Below are positions 45,560 through 59,953 of a stretch of DNA of 64,000 nt, piece after piece. The DNA is from Cucumis sativus (Eukaryota > Streptophyta > Magnoliopsida > Cucurbitales > Cucurbitaceae), in contig NC_026660.2 in the NCBI RefSeq assembly GCF_000004075.3, positions 14,031,837 to 14,095,836 of the forward strand, read 5' to 3'. The position numbers and the translations under genes were made by a program. Position 1 is the first letter of the stretch, and the number at the start of each line of letters is the position of its first letter. Under the pieces are notes generated by a model. It searched no databases. It was not told where the DNA came from and saw nothing but the letters and a program-made list of their open reading frames with translations.

Positions 45560-48500
45560 GATGTGTTTAGGATGTGAGCCACACAAAAGGGAAAGAAAAC
45601 AGAAGGCGCAGTGAGCCACACAAAAGGGATCGAAACGAATGTTCAGAAATATCGGAAGGATCGAAGAAATATGGAAGGAAAGACGAGGAAAAAACAACAG
45701 ACCGGAGCAAGTTCAAGAAGGTAGAGATCCCGATCTTCAATGGAATAGACCCCGATTCATGGTTATTTCGCGCCGATCGTTATTTCAAGATACACAAGTT
45801 GACTGACTCAGAGAAGTTAATGGTAGCGGTAATCAGTTATTAGGACCAGCTTTGGATTGGTATAGATCAATTGATGAATTGGAACAATTCAAGAGTTGGG
45901 AAGATTTGAAGCAAAGGTTGTTGTCCGATTTCAGACGATTCGGGATGGAACACTCGTAGGCAGATTCTTAAGGATTAAGCAGGAAACGACAGTAGGGGAA
46001 TATAGAAACAGTTTCGATAAATATTTAGCTCCGGTAGCCTTCCTCCAGACCATAGTATTAGAAGAAACCTTTATGAATGGGCTAAGCCCATGGCATAAAT
46101 CCGAAGTTGAAACGCTGGAGCCCATAGGTTTGGCCAAGATGATGTAACTAGCCCTGAAATTGAAAATAGAGAGATGGTTCGTCGAGAATGTGGGCTTAGT
46201 AGTGTTTCGGGAATGAATCAACAATTCAAGCATAATAACGTAAAGCAAACCTCGACAGTAACACCCAATCAGAAACCCACGGAAGGGAGCTGGCCAATGA
46301 GAACGATTACGTTAAAAAGAGTGACGGCAGATGAAAAGAGGAGGGAAGGTCCGACCAAGCGTCTTTCCAACGCTGAATTTCAAGCACGGAGGGAAAACGG
46401 TCTGTGTTTTCAGTGTGAGGAGAAGTATCACGCTGGACATAGGCGTAAGGTGAAGGAACAGAAGGAATTACGGATGTTAGTAGTAAAGGAAATGGGAGAA
46501 GAACTGGAAATCATTGAGGATGAACACTTTGATGTGGAAACGGAGGCCCAGACCATTGAAATTGAAAAAGTGGAGAATATGAATATAGAGCTGTCCATTA
46601 ACTCAATTGTGGGGTTATCCAACCCTGGAACCATGAAACTGAAAGGGAAGATAAAAGAGACCAAAGTGGTAATAATCATCGACAGTGGAGCCACCCACAG
46701 TTTTATTGCAAAAAATTTTGTAACCACCCTTAGCCTACCAATGACAGAAACGTCCAACTATGGAGTGATTTTGGGATCAGGGGTTGCGGTCAAAGGAAAA
46801 GGAATCCGCAGTAATGTTGAAGTGACGGTAGGAGAGTGGAAAATTACAAACAACTTTTTACCCTTGGAATTAGGGGTGGTTGCACTCATTGGGCATGACT
46901 GAATTTGATATGAAAAATTTGGTGATGACATTCCGACATGGAGGAAGGAAGATAGAGATAAAGGGGGACCCTAGTGTCACCAAAACCCAAGTGAGCCTAA
47001 AGTCTATAATTAAGACATGGGGAGCTGATAATCACGGTTATTTGGTAGAATGTCGGGCCATGGAGGGAAGGCTAGCTGAGGAAGGCTTAGAGGATGAAGA
47101 AGTGCCAGCCACTGTTGACAACATGATCTCTCCTCTGTTGAGCAAATTTAATGATGTTTTTGATTGGTTGGAAGAGCTGCCTTCGAAGAGGAACATTGAG
47201 CACCATATACCCCTTCAGAAGGGGGTGGATCCAGTTAATGTCAGACCTTATCGTTACGCACATCGGCAAAAGGAGGAAATTGAAAGACTAGTTGATGAAA
47301 TGTTGAAGACAGGCATCATATGACCGGGTACCAGTCTGTATTCCAGCCCAGTCCTTCTCGTGAAAAAGAAAGATGATAGCTGGCAATTTTGTGTAGATTA
47401 TCGGGAGTTGAACAATGTCACTATCCCAGATAAGTTCCCAATTCCGGTCATAGATGAGTTATTCAATGAGCTGAATGGGGCCAACATGTTTTCGAAGATT
47501 TATTTAAAGGCGGGTTATCACCAAATCAGGATGCATCTGAGAGGTGTAGAGAAGACGGCCTTTCGAACACAATGAGGGACACTATGAGATTCTTGGTCAT
47601 GCCCGTTTGAGCTAACCAATGCCCCCTCTACGTTCCAAGCATTAATGAACCACATCTTTAAGCCTTATATGAGAAAGATTCGTATTAGTGTTTTTCGATG
47701 ACATTTTGGTGTACAACAGGGGAGTAGAAGAACATGGACAGCATCTGGAAGTAGTCTTGGAGATCCTTCGAGAGAATGAATTGTATGTGAATTTAGCCAA
47801 ATGTTGCTTTGCCAAAAGTAGAATAGGTTATTTGGGGCATTTCATATCCGAAAAGGGAGCTAAAGTTGATCCAGAAAAAATAAGGGCAATTAGGGGAATG
47901 GTCGATTCCCACTAGTGTGCGAGAAGTTCGAGGTTTCTTAGGACTCAATTGATACTATAGGAAGTTTGGGCAGAATTATGGCAGTATCGAAAGCCCTTTG
48001 ACACAGCTTTTGAAGACAGGAACTCATTGTTGGACTGAAGAAGCAAGTGCTGCCTTTGAGAAGTTGAAGATGGCAATGATGATTCTACCGACGTTAGCTA
48101 TGCTGGACTTTAATCTACCACTCGAGATAGAAACATATGTATCTTGTTTTGGTGTGGGGCCGTTTTAGTACAAGCCAAGAGACAAATATCCTTCTTTAGT
48201 AAAACCTTATGCATGTGGGATAGAGCGCGACTGGTTTATGAAAGAGAATTGATAATAGTAGTGTTTGCGGTGCAAAGGTGGAGACCATATTTGTTAGGGA
48301 AGAAATTTACAGTGAAAACTGATCAGAAGTCGCTCAAATTTCGGCTAGAACAAAGGGTGATTCAACCCTAATACCAAAAATGGATAGCCAATCTTTTGGG
48401 ATATTCATTTGAGGTAGTCTGCAATCCTGGATTGGAGAATAAGGCAGCCGATGCTCTATCTAGAACACCCCGTATAGTGCACTTAAATCAAATATCAGCC

Positions 48501-49150
48501 CCAACACTACTCGATTTAGTGGTGAGTCAAGAAGAGGAAAAGAGGGATCAATACCTACAGGAAATCCAGAAGAAAATAGAAAGAACAAAAAGTGAAAGTT
48601 CCAAACTTTTCAGTACAGCAAGGGGTATTGAAATACAAAGGAAGGTTGGTGCTGTCAAAAACATCCGTTCTACTACCCACTATCATGCATACCTATCATG
48701 ATTTTGTCTTTGGAGGACATTCAGGGTTCCTAAGAACGTACAAGAGGATGACCGGAGAGATTTACTAGGAAGGAATGAAGAAAAACATAAAGAAATACTA
48801 TGAAGAATGTCTTGTATGCCAAAGGAATAAAACACTTGCATTATTACCTGCTGGATTGCTGCTGCGCACTTGAGATTCCTAACACAGTGTGGTCGGATAT
48901 TTCCATGGATTTTATAGATGGACTTCCAAAATCAGCTGGAAAAGAAGTGATTTTTGTGGTTGTAGATTGTCTGAGTAAGTATGCACATTTTACAGCTATA
49001 AATCATTCTTACATGGCCAGCTTCGTAGCAGAAGTTTTTGTTAAAGAAGTGGTGAGATTGCACGGTAGCATGTATCCGCAGTAAGTTGTATCGGATCAAG
49101 ACAAAATCTTTATTAGTCATTTCTGGAAGGAAATGTTCAAGTTAGTGGGA
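45560..49150 (+). mobile_element. Ty3/gypsy retrotransposon G1, copy 2 (broken)
   Basis: Same element as 22,370-25,965. Approximate parts: gag 45,570-46,530, including a CCHC-like region; protease (DSGATHSF) 46,600-46,880; reverse transcriptase (FFDDILVY) 47,250-47,950; RNase H 48,110-48,470; integrase zinc finger and start of core 48,780-49,150. Broken in several places, no LTR pair. It duplicated with the tandem unit and did not insert separately. Confidence 0.85.
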
Positions 49151-49451
49151 ACTAAAATAAATAGAAGGAAATGTTCAGGTTAGTGGGAACTATGCCCATA
49201 TACACCAAGTTCGAATATAGAACTTGCTTCTTACTGAAAAAATAATGATTATGGGACTTGCTATAAGGGTATCCAATACTCGAAGTAAATGAATGATTAC
49301 AAAATGATTGTTTCCTCAGTTTGAAGAAGAACAACAAAAAAGAAAAGAAGGATAAAAATAAAAAAAAAAACAAACTTTCTTTTTGAAATTCTAAAAGAAT
49401 CCAAAAAGACTTCAAAAGGTGCAACCAAGAAAGGAGGTCAAAGAAGGGCTC
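49151..49451. other. A-rich spacer between G1 and G2 (copy 2)
   Basis: Equivalent of 25,966-26,281. No gene. Confidence 0.5.
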
Positions 49452-52400
49452 TGATAGACCCCCCTATCATACGTCAATATAGTCAAAAAAAAAAAGAGAG
49501 AGATCACAAGGGAACACACATGCGAAGAAGAAAAGATTTAAAGGATTGTTAGAAGAAAAGATTTAAAAAGCTTGTTGGGCGTCGGTTAGATTTGAGGAGA
49601 TTTAGGAGGGTCGTTAGGTGTTGATTAGAATAAATAAGGATAGGGAGGAAAGAGGAGGGTATGCTGAGTTTAGAAGAAAATTGACTCATGCTCTTCCTTG
49701 AGCGATAGGATAGCAGAGAGGGAATTAGATTGTTTTTCGAATTGAGTCCTCCTCAATTTGAGTGTTCTGATATTTTGATTTTCCTTGTAACTCATTCTTT
49801 GATTGAAGCAATAAAAGTTCTAATTGGATTTCCAAAAGAGTTCTATCAAATTGGTATCAGAGACAGTTTTTTCTGACCAAGAGGAAAATGATGGTCCAAA
49901 CACGAATGAAGGAGAGAATGGAGGCGCACGACCAGGAGATGCATTTGATGAGAAGCGAGATAAGCAAAATTTCGACAATGAAAGAAATATTAGCCACGAT
50001 CAGCGTACAGACAAAGAAGACTCACAAAATGTTGATAATGTTCATGGAATCGATTACCAGAGAGCATATCGTTATGAGTGAGAAAATGGCCGAGTCGAGT
50101 GTGCGAGAGACAGTATCAACAATAACGAATAAGAAGGAAGGCTCGATCGAAAAGGACCATGAGCACGAAACAAAGGATGGAAAGATAGAAGGAGAAGACG
50201 GAGCGAACGAGCATAATAAGTTCAAGAAGGTTGAGATGCCAGTTTTCAACACGGAAGATCCCAATTTTTGACCCTTTCGAGCAGATAGATATTTTCAGAT
50301 ACACAAATTGACTGATGCTGAGAAGGTCCTGGTTGCGACCATTAGTTTTGAAGGCCCGACGCTGAACTAGTATAGGGCGCAAGAAGAACACGACAAGTTT
50401 ACCAGTTGGTCGAACCTCAAGGAGAGAATACTCATCCGTTTTCAATCAGCAAAAGAGGGGTCCATATGCGGACAATTTTTTAGGATCGGATAACAGACGA
50501 CAGTAGAAGAATATCGAAACCAGTTATATAAGCTGATGGAACCGTTATCCGATCTACAAGACAGAGTGGTGGAGGAAACATTCATGAACGGTTTACTGCC
50601 GTGGATTAAAGCAGAAGTGGATTTTTGTCGTCCGGTCGACGTGGCTCAAATGGTGCACGCGGCTCAACTCGTAGAAAATCGAGAGATAATTCACAATGAG
50701 GCCAACCTTAAGGGGTACGCCCAAGGAAAATATCCGCCTCAAGGTTCTAGGCAAAATACGAGTGCTGCGACGGTGAACGATAGCGACAATAAGAGAAATA
50801 CATTATTTTCGATGAGAACGATTACTCTGAGAACGACATCCAGAGAAGTTAAGAGAGGGGCAGGCAAAGCGATTGTTAGACGCGGAGTTTCAAGTCAGGA
50901 AGGAAAAAGGACATTGTTTCCGTTGTAATGAGATATATTATCATGATCATCGATGCAAAAACAGAGGGCAAAGAGAGTTGAGAATGTACGTGGTCAGGGC
51001 GAATGATGAAGAATTTGAAATCATAGAAGAAGTGGGAGAAAATGAATTGTTTGGAAATCACATAAGAAGATCATGTTGTCATCGAACTGTCAATTAATTC
51101 GGTGGTGGGGCTGAACAATCCGAGGACAATGAAGGTGAGGGGGAATATCAGTGAGCGAGAAGTTTTCATTTTCATTGATTGTGGAGCAACGCACAACTTC
51201 ATCTCCGAAAAGATAGTAAAGGAGTTACAACTGGCCACGAAGGCAACGTCGCACTATGGTGTAATCTTGGGCTCGGGGGAGGCGATAAAAGGTAAAGGAG
51301 TATGTGAGGACGTGGAAATCAAGTTGAACGGGTGGAAGGTGGTGGAAAATTTGTTACCCTTAGAATTGAGAGGGGTAGATGTTGTGTTAGGAATGCAGTA
51401 GTTGTATTCATTGGGCATGACGGAAGTAGATTGGAGGAACCTCACAATGACTTTTGTGCAACAAGGAGAAAAGGTAGTGATAAGAGGAGACCCAAGTTTG
51501 ACCAAATCCAGAGTGAGTCTCAAGAACATGATCAAAAGGTGGAAGGATTCGTGATCGAGTGCCGAGCAATGGAGAGAGTCTTTGAGCCACAGGAAGATAA
51601 CGGGATTGAAGAAGTATTAACTACTGATGAAGCAGTATCGGTCGTGTTGAAGAATTTTGAAGATGTTTCTAATTGGCCGAAGACACTACCCCCGCAAAGA
51701 AATATTGAACATCACATTCATTTGAAACAGGGCACTGATCTGGTAAATGTTCGACCCTATAGATACGCTTATCAACAGAAAGCTGAGATGGACAAACTTG
51801 TGGATGAGATGTTGACAGCTGGAATTATCCGTCCCAGCAACAGTCCATATCTAGTCCAGTTCTATTGGTAATGAAAAAAGATGGCAGCTGGCGTTTTTGC
51901 GTAGACTACCAAGCGCTGAACAATGTAACCATTCCAGACAAATTCCCTATTCCGGTGGTTAAGGAGCTTTTCGATGAATTAAATGAAGCAAACTGGTTTT
52001 CAAAGATTGATTTGAAGGTGGGGTACCATCAGATCAAAATGTGTGGAGAAGACATCGAAAAAGCAGCATTCCGAACACATGATGGACACTATGAATTTAT
52101 GGTTATGCCATTCGGCTTAACTAATGCCACATCCACTTTCCAAGCTCTGATGAACTCAACATTCAAACCATTTTTGCAGAAGTTCATATTAGTGTTTTTC
52201 GACGACATACTAATCTACAGTGAGAACTTGGAACACCATTTGAAGCACATTGGGTTAGCATTGGAAATCCTGAGAAAGAATGAGTTATATGCAAACAAGA
52301 AGAAGTGCAGCTTCGCACAAGAACGTATTGATTATTTGGGTCATATCATTTCAAGACAAGGAGTTGAAGTGGACCTTGAGAAAATCAGAGCAATCACGGA

Positions 52401-53257
52401 ATGGCCTATACCCAGTAATATAAGAGAGGTACGGGGATTCCTAGGCCTCACCTGTAACTAAAGAAAGTTCGTTCAGCACTATGGCTCCATTGCCGCACCA
52501 TTGATTCAACTACTTAGGAAAGGGGGATTCCAGTGGACTGAGGAGTCTAAGGAGGCATTCCAACAACTACAAAATGCGATGATGACCCTGCCCGTTTTGG
52601 CGTTGAAAAAATTTCAATGCCACATTTGAAATGGAAACCGATGCATCGGGATATGGGGTAGGAGTCGTACTCGTCCAAGCCAAGCGTCCCATAGCATACT
52701 TTAGTCATACGTTAGCCTCAAGAGATAGAGCCAAGCCTGTACATAAAAGGGAATTAATGGCAGTGGTCTTGCATGTGCAACGATGGCGACCATATCTGTT
52801 GGGGAGAAAATTTATTGTGAAGACCGATCAGAAATCCTTGAAGTTCTTGTTAGAACAAAGAGTGATACAGCTTCAGTATCAGAAATGGGTAGCGAAGCTA
52901 ACGGGATACTCATTTGAGGTGGTCTACAAACTCAGCTTGGAGAATAAAGCAGTAGACGCCTTGTCTTGGATGCCTCCTACAATTAACCTCGGTAGCATAA
53001 CAGCTCCTACATTGGTTGACATTCTGGTGACTAAAAAGGAAGTCAAAGCGTATGAAAAATTAAGCAAAATAATGGAAGAACTACAAGCAATGGAAGAAGT
53101 AACAGAGGGTAAATTCTCCATCCGACAAGGTATGTTAAGATATAAGGATAAGTTTGTGTTGTCCAAAACATCTACATTGATACCCACAATCCTACATACT
53201 TACCATGATTTGGTACTTGTGAGGAATGTGTAATATGTCAGAAGAACAAGTCCCTAG
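49452..53257 (+). mobile_element. Ty3/gypsy retrotransposon G2, copy 2 (broken)
   Basis: LTR 49,452-49,848, primer-binding site TGGTATCAGAGAC at 49,852-49,864, gag about 49,888-51,000, protease 51,100-51,400, reverse transcriptase ([17 protein letters not shown]) 51,730-52,460, RNase H 52,580-52,980. It ends in the integrase zinc finger where a family L LTR begins at 53,258. Almost identical to copy 1. Several breaks; no 3' LTR. Confidence 0.85.
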
Positions 53258-53690
53258 TGTAACGAGCATACTTGTCCAAGGTGTGTTTACCTATGGCCGT
53301 ATGCTCCGATTAGCCCCAATTTACCTTGTCTTTATGTCTTGCACGTAGCTTAGGTAGTTGCTTTCAATTTCAAGTCGATATGCTTGGGTGTGACGTTTCG
53401 GCATTTTCATATGTTAAAAATGTACTATAGGGGAGGCATACCTGTTGAATCCCTGCCCAAGCCTTGTCGTACTCTTTGCAGTCTATGCTTTCTTATTGCA
53501 ATTGACAGTCTTCAATGCTTGTTTTAACAACGTTTTCAATCAATTTAATCATCTTTCATGTTTTCTAAAACTATTTTTCCAAGAACGTGAGGGGAGGTTG
53601 AAGTATGTGTTAAAGTTGTCTGCGATTTGCAGATTTTGATCGGCTGACTTGTTCGCCGAGCTAGAACAAGTGCCGCACAATCGTTCACAT
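53258..53690 (+). mobile_element. LTR fragment, family L (unit copy 3, fossil)
   Basis: Same as 8,792-9,235 and 30,092-30,535. Confidence 0.6.
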
Positions 53691-53699
53691 CGTGTTTGA

Positions 53700-54587
53700 A
53701 GGGTTACACAGTAAAGGAAGAGTAAGAATTTGAGTGGAGAAACTCCAATTGGGATCAACACGTGGGCAACAACATGGCTTCTCACCAACATGAGAACTCA
53801 AAAGAGACAGCAGATATTCTAGAGAAGCCAATGAACTCTTGGGATGTGAATCTGCACTTTCCTGCAATAGTTTGAGTGTGAATTAGTTCTCTGAAAACAC
53901 CTGCAGAGGATAATCCACGGCAAAACAGAATAACTATAAAAAAACCACTTGCAAGTAGAAGAAAAAGGAAGTACATTTATACCTTCCCTGTCAAAGTGAT
54001 ATCCCTCATCAACGGATATGCATTTCTTTCCAGGAAGTAGCCAACAATTTTACAAACCCATGGGAGTTTAGGTTGTAATAAGAAAACAATTGTGTCCAAC
54101 AATAGAGTTGCAGGTGTGTTAGAGTTCACAGGTGCAGCCAAAAGTTGATTCCTCAATTGGTTTCTATCAAGAACAACATCAAGTAAGAATAATTCGGAGG
54201 AAAAATAAAGGCAACTTATCATATATATAAATATGATTAGTCTGAATTCGTTTGCGGAAGGTAAAAAAACCTTTATGTCAATTATATATATCTGAACAAA
54301 ATCTAAGAAATATATCACTTTTCAACAAAAGAAATATATCATATACAATTAAAGGATCATAGCATAGAAAGCCAACAAAATCAACAATGATAGATCAAAC
54401 ATCTGTTTTTCCATTCAAAACGTTAAAAAGGATAAGTTTTTAATAAGGAATGTTGAAATGGAAAAAACTAATTACCTATTATGGTGTACAATCTGGATGC
54501 AAGCATATGCAAATTTCTTAACTCTGTAATCCACTAAGGCCTTGTTAAGTACATAATCCTTGCTAGCGAAAATGCTCAACATATCCC
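53700..54587 (-). pseudogene. Three exons of a probable UPL6/7-type HECT ubiquitin ligase (copy 3)
   Basis: Minus-strand exons 54,587-54,476, 54,163-53,983 and 53,861 to about 53,700, with the same splice sites and phases as copy 2. The last exon reads ESADSHPKSSLASLEYLLSLL and PRVDPNWSF, then loses similarity after QILTLPLL. A partial gene with no catalytic domain. Confidence 0.45.
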
Positions 54588-55141
54588 CTATATATGTAAG
54601 AGAGAGAAAGGTTAGAAAGTACTAACACTAAGAGATATGTGCTATCAATTAGAAACACTTTAAGATGACATTATCAATTAGAAAACCAAGTATTAAGCAA
54701 CATAAGGGAAAATAACAAACAAGGGCACCACAGTGGTTCAGAAACCAATCAATATTTCCATTTGTCACTTTTATAATAATTTCCCAAGGGAAAATCCTCA
54801 TAATAAGCTTGAGTACCACCTAATAACGTGTTCAAATGTTACCATAAGCAAAAATGAGTGATCCTAAAATTCATATGACAAGGAAAGTCGTCAACTAGCA
54901 ACCGCCAAATAACAGTTATATGGCTAGAATTAGTTTTCTCCAACTTCAAGAAAATAAAACATATTAAAACAAAAGGAATTATGGTGCAAAATAATGAATA
55001 TGCCTGCAAAGGTAAGAAGTTTCTGAAGGTAAAAATGGTCAATAAAAAACAACATATAATTTGACGTAAATCAAAGTAGAATTATTTCTCGCAATGAATT
55101 CTCTGCCAATAATGGCTAAGAGAAGGGGTATTTATTGAGAA
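54588..55141. other. Intron-like AT-rich sequence (copy 3)
   Basis: Equivalent of 10,127-10,680. No exon confirmed. Confidence 0.4.
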
Positions 55142-55474
55142 TTAGTTGGCCAGGCAGAAATCATCTAGGGCATAGTATTGTTTTAGGTCTGCGACATTAA
55201 AAACATAATGAATGTGTAAGTCTGGTGGTAGTTCTATTTTGTAAGCATTATCTCCGATCCTCTTTAGGACACGGAATGGTCCTAATTGTCTGTCTTTTAG
55301 TTTGTTGTATGTTTCGGTTGGAAATCGATTTTTTCTTAGGTGAATCATTACTAAATCTCCCTTGGTAAAGGTAGTTTGTCTTCTTTTTCTGTCTGTTGCG
55401 TCTTTGTAGGACTGAGTTGTTTCTTTTAGGTGATTGTGGACTTCTTCGTGTAAATTCTGGATTTTTTCTATCAT
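55142..55474 (-). mobile_element. Gypsy integrase C-terminal fragment G3 (copy 3, fossil)
   Basis: Same fragment as 10,681-11,013 and 31,985-32,317. Confidence 0.75.
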
Positions 55475-57335
55475 CTTTTCTGCCTCTGATAGTTAGGGAA
55501 CTCAACACATTTTACTTGACCTAACCAAGATGGCTCTTTGTATGTATATTGCATGTGTTGTTTGTTTTTTCTATAGCTCTTGATTGTCTCACTTTTTTAC
55601 GTTTTGCATTTGCAATTCTCTTTTCTTTCTTTGGTATGCAATGTGGTAACAAGGTCTTGCTAGAGCCGGTGGGCTAACCTTTCTATGGTTCTAAACTTAG
55701 TTTCTAAGTTTGATTGCTCCCTTCGGAGTGACAACAAGCCTCGTTTTCCCCTACTATGGAATGGGGAGGATTCATTTTCTTTTCAAAGCCCTCGTCAAAC
55801 TCAATGCTAAGTTTGACTGCTCCCTTCAAAGTGACAACAAGCCTTGTTTTCCCCTAATGTGGATCGGGGAGGATTCCTTCTCTTTTCAAAGCCCTCATCA
55901 AACTCGATGTTGTGTTTAGAACGCTAAGAGTAGGTGGTCTGGTTTTGGTTAGGCCAAAAGTGAAGTTTTCCCCCATTTTTTATGGGCTTTTTCTAATGTA
56001 TATTGGATATGTTGTTTGATTTTTTTTATAGCTCTTGATTGTCTTACTGTTTTATGTTTTGCATTGTCAAGTCTCTGTTTTCTTTCTTTGGTATGCAATG
56101 TGGTAACTAGGTCTTGCTAGAACCGGTAGGCTAACCTTTCTATGGTTCTACATTTAGTTCCTAATTAAGTTTGATTGCTCCCTTCGGAGTGACAATAAGT
56201 TTTGTTAATGTCGACCCTTTTCTAAAGGGATTTAGTTCACTGTGGCTAGGCAAGAGGTTTCTAACTCATGTTTGACAAGACAAATTTGTTAAAACCATCT
56301 TAGTTTTTAAAGAGTGCCTCCTATCCCTTTTTTACTCTATCTAGGCTAGGTTTGGACTAAGTGCATCATAGGTTAGTCACGACAAAGCAACAAAGGAAGA
56401 CAAAGCTAGAAAAGTATTCATGCACTTATTTATTATACATGCAATCAAGCATTCACAACATACATACCATTTTCTCAATCATGCATTCACACCTCAATAA
56501 GAAATAGCTAAAAGGAGCTTAAAACAAAAAAGACAGCCGCTTATTCTCAAATTTCAGCACATATACTCATCAAAATTTAGAATTTCACATTGCAAACCCG
56601 AGCTCAGTGCTCAAGGGTTGCCAATCATGCTTTTTATGCAAGATCTAATTAAGCTAAGAAGGTATAATGCTCATTTTGTATGGAAAGAATTCTGAAATTT
56701 TTTAAAATTTGGGCAAAATTTGAACCCCGAAGTTTAGACTAAACATGCAAGCTAAGCAAGCTATTACCCACACCCACTCAAAAAATTGCTTTGTATGTCC
56801 TAAAAGCTTTTGAAAATCAAAGTAAATGGAGAAAAATAAGGGGGGAACTTTGGACTCCCCTAGAAGGATCGACATCCTTGACTTTGGTTTGAAGCTTGCA
56901 TGGATAAACCTTTTCATTCCTTTTTAATTGATTATTCATCGTTGTTCCTGAAAATCAAAGGAAATTCTCTCAATTTTATATATTACTAAAATTAGGATAC
57001 ATATAAGTCTTAACTAGTCTAATAGCACCCTCCATTCATCTTCCCCTACACTGGCTATGGTATCAAAATTTTCAATTAAGTAATACGTCTACTAACAAAC
57101 TTGAAAACAAAAGACATCACACTAAAAAACACAAACATCACTTTAACCCAACAGAAGCTGCTCTTTTTACCCTTGCACTCACTATCACATTACTATCATG
57201 TTTGTCAACTGTCAAACTAACTCTTTTAAGTTATTTAGTGTGACTACAAAGTTATTAACACCATAATCTTAATTAAAACCTTTTAATAAACAAATGCCAA
57301 GTTACTACTCAACAATGGCAAGGAATTCAAAAAAC
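55475..57335. repeat. Non-coding retroelement-derived DNA with direct repeats (copy 3)
   Basis: Equivalent of 11,014-12,876. From about 55,560 onward base substitutions against the other two copies become clearly more frequent than to the left of this point. Confidence 0.6.
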
Positions 57336-57340
57336 ATGAC

Positions 57341-59758
57341 TGTAACGACCCAACTTTTCTAAGTAAGTCGATGTCATTAATTTCAAATAAGGACCTGAGT
57401 TTACACAAAATCTCAATCTCAAACAATTTCAAAGTCTCAAGAAAAACAAAAATTTATATCTGGGCCCTGTTTAAAATAACCAGCACCTTCAAGACAAATT
57501 TACTAATTCGTGAATACAGTTCAACTATAAAATTTTCTAAACAATCTCAAGTACTAAACAAAACACGTGAAACAAAACATTTAGTGGAAGCAATTTAAAA
57601 TAACCCCTATGGCAATCACGCTTCCTTTCTGCCCCTCGCCGGTTTGGCGTCTTTATTACCTTTGCCTGAAAATTAAACATAAGGAGGGTGAGTATAAAAA
57701 TACTCAGTAAGAGACCCTCTACTGGTCCCGTCAGGGGAAAATAAATTGTTAACATTCTATTGGGACACCCTCTACAGTCACAGTCTTGTGATCCCGTAGG
57801 ATGCACATTTCAGTCTAACACCCCGAAGGACGTACATTTTAGTCTAGTGTTCTGCAGAAACACATATCAGTCTAATGCTCCTGAAGGTGCAAAATAATTG
57901 GTGATCCGTGGGACACCTACAAGGCACACATCCCAATAAAAGCTAACAATTTTTCCCCTCAGTCCATTCTAAACATCTTAACAGTCATTCACAGATCAGT
58001 TAAACATTCTCATCACGTAAACTCCTTATTTAACCTCAAACAGTCGTCTTACTCTAATTTAGTCCAAGGTCAATAAAAAAACATATCATTACATCAGTTA
58101 ACAAACTAAACAATCATAACCTCCTCCTCAGTCACCAAGGGCACCACCATGACGTTTCTTCCGTTCACAAGCACACAACATAACAGTAGATTATACACTC
58201 AGTCTAGACAACAATCAATCTACTAATCAAATCCACACTTTATATAAGCAACATCTACGAGATTCAGTCTTTTCCACATCCTTATCTTTGTACACATACA
58301 TAACCAGACAGTCACAACATATACTCAACCACAGTCTACATCAATCCATGCACATATATGTATTAATTTCTCACAGTCAAACATAGCAAACATTAAACTT
58401 TAAGTCAATGCCCAAACATACATCATAACAGTCATCTCTACTCAGTTCAAATATAATAATACGGTCCATACAGTCAATACATCTTAATAAGTCATTATAT
58501 CTTAATTTTGTTGTTGAGTCTAGTAGAAAATCTCTTACTTTCAAGTTAGTTAAGCTCCTTAACCACGTTGAAGTCTACGAAGAACGAACCTAAACATTAA
58601 GACAATTTCTCAATAATTCTCTTCAAGGCATCAATCATTTAAATTCAACCCAATGTGATTTATTTTTTACAACTTACCCAAATCTTCACGAAACGAGTTC
58701 CAATTAGAATCAATTGTTTGCTGTGAACCCAAGGAATTCGAGCGTTACCTTCAACCTATAATCGAACAAGTAAACGATTTATCCAACCAATTAATCCAGC
58801 AATATTACTTGAGTTTATTTTGGAAACAGTTACAAATTTCATAACTTCAATCTTACCAATCAAAATTTAATGACTCGTGGCAAAGCAGGAACGACAGCGA
58901 ACAACCCAATCGAATGGCGTGGGTTTGCTACCTGCGGCAGAACGAAGAAGGAACTCGACGCGCAGAAAGTTGGATCTGGGGTCTTTAGTTCGGTTCACGG
59001 TAGCGAATGAAAACCTGATTGCGCAGACGTCAAAGGTGTTATTCGCGGAAGAAGTCGAGCAGCAGCTTTGTGAAGAGACGACGTGCGAGGAGAGACTGTA
59101 TACAGACGGACGGAGAGTCGCGCGACAGTGCAGAAAACGGAGGAGAAAGGAATGGGCGGCGGCTGGGCTTGGCTTCGACGGAGACAGAGGCGATTAGGAC
59201 GGGGCACGGCGACGCAGATCTGGACGACGGCGCGGAGACAGAGGTTGCGCGGCGCTGGGCAGAGGGTCACACGGCGCTGGGCGAAGGGTCACACGGCGCT
59301 GGGCGGAAGGTCACACGGCGGCCTTGCTTCGCGAACAGAGATGGCGGTCGACGGTTGCAGCGGCGGCTGGGTATGGTAGAAAAGAAAGAGAAACGGAAGA
59401 AGAATAGGGGCGGCGACCGTGGATTGGAGAAGAAAAGAAGGAGGAAAGCGATGGTGGTCGGTTGGAGGGTGCGGCTGGAGGTAGGGATCGGTGAAGGAGA
59501 AAATAGAAAAAGAAAATGAAGGGGAAAGGGGGGTTGGGCGCGAGAGGAAGAAGAAAGGAAAAAAAATTCTGTTTTTTTTTTTTCTTTTATTTAAATTAAA
59601 TAATAAAACTAAAATATAAATAAATATATATATAATTATATTATCACATTTTCAAATCTTCTTTCTCCCCCTTCAACATATTTTCTTCAAAAAAATAAAT
59701 CTTGTACAAATCGAATAATTTTCTTAAAATAAATTACCTTCGAGTTTGGGGCGTTACA
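57341..59758. mobile_element. Solo LTR with target-site duplication (copy 3, fossil)
   Basis: TGTAACGACCCAAC...GGGGCGTTACA, 2,418 bp, flanked by ATGAC at 57,336-57,340 and 59,759-59,763. It carries more substitutions than copies 1 and 2 show between themselves, plus a small insertion near 58,450. Confidence 0.88.
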
Positions 59759-59775
59759 ATGACAGCTATATTGTA

Positions 59776-59953
59776 ACTTGGCACTTGGGGACTTTAATGG
59801 TGTCAATATTGTAACTTCTGGTGCCATGACAAATATTGGTGACTGTCAAGATAAGTTCGCATAGCCACCGAAAGATACATCGTTGCTTTTGAAAAATGGC
59901 AAGACTCTAAATGATATATGCAACATTATTTTGGTTATATCCAATCTTTTTTT
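59776..59953 (+). pseudogene. PMEI-A 3' end, detached (copy 3)
   Basis: Same 63-bp piece of PMEI-A plus its 3' end as at 36,603, with TAG after CQDKFA. No start codon or promoter. The following spacer (59,954-61,280) is AT-rich without a gene. Confidence 0.8.

Larger units (their letters stand above)
36603..59775. repeat. Tandem unit, complete copy (23,173 bp)
   Basis: Runs from the PMEI-A 3' piece through spacer, PMEI-B, relic, APG3 fragment, G1, G2, UPL fragment, G3 and solo LTR, then joins the next PMEI-A piece at 59,776 in the same way. It defines the period of the array. Confidence 0.9.
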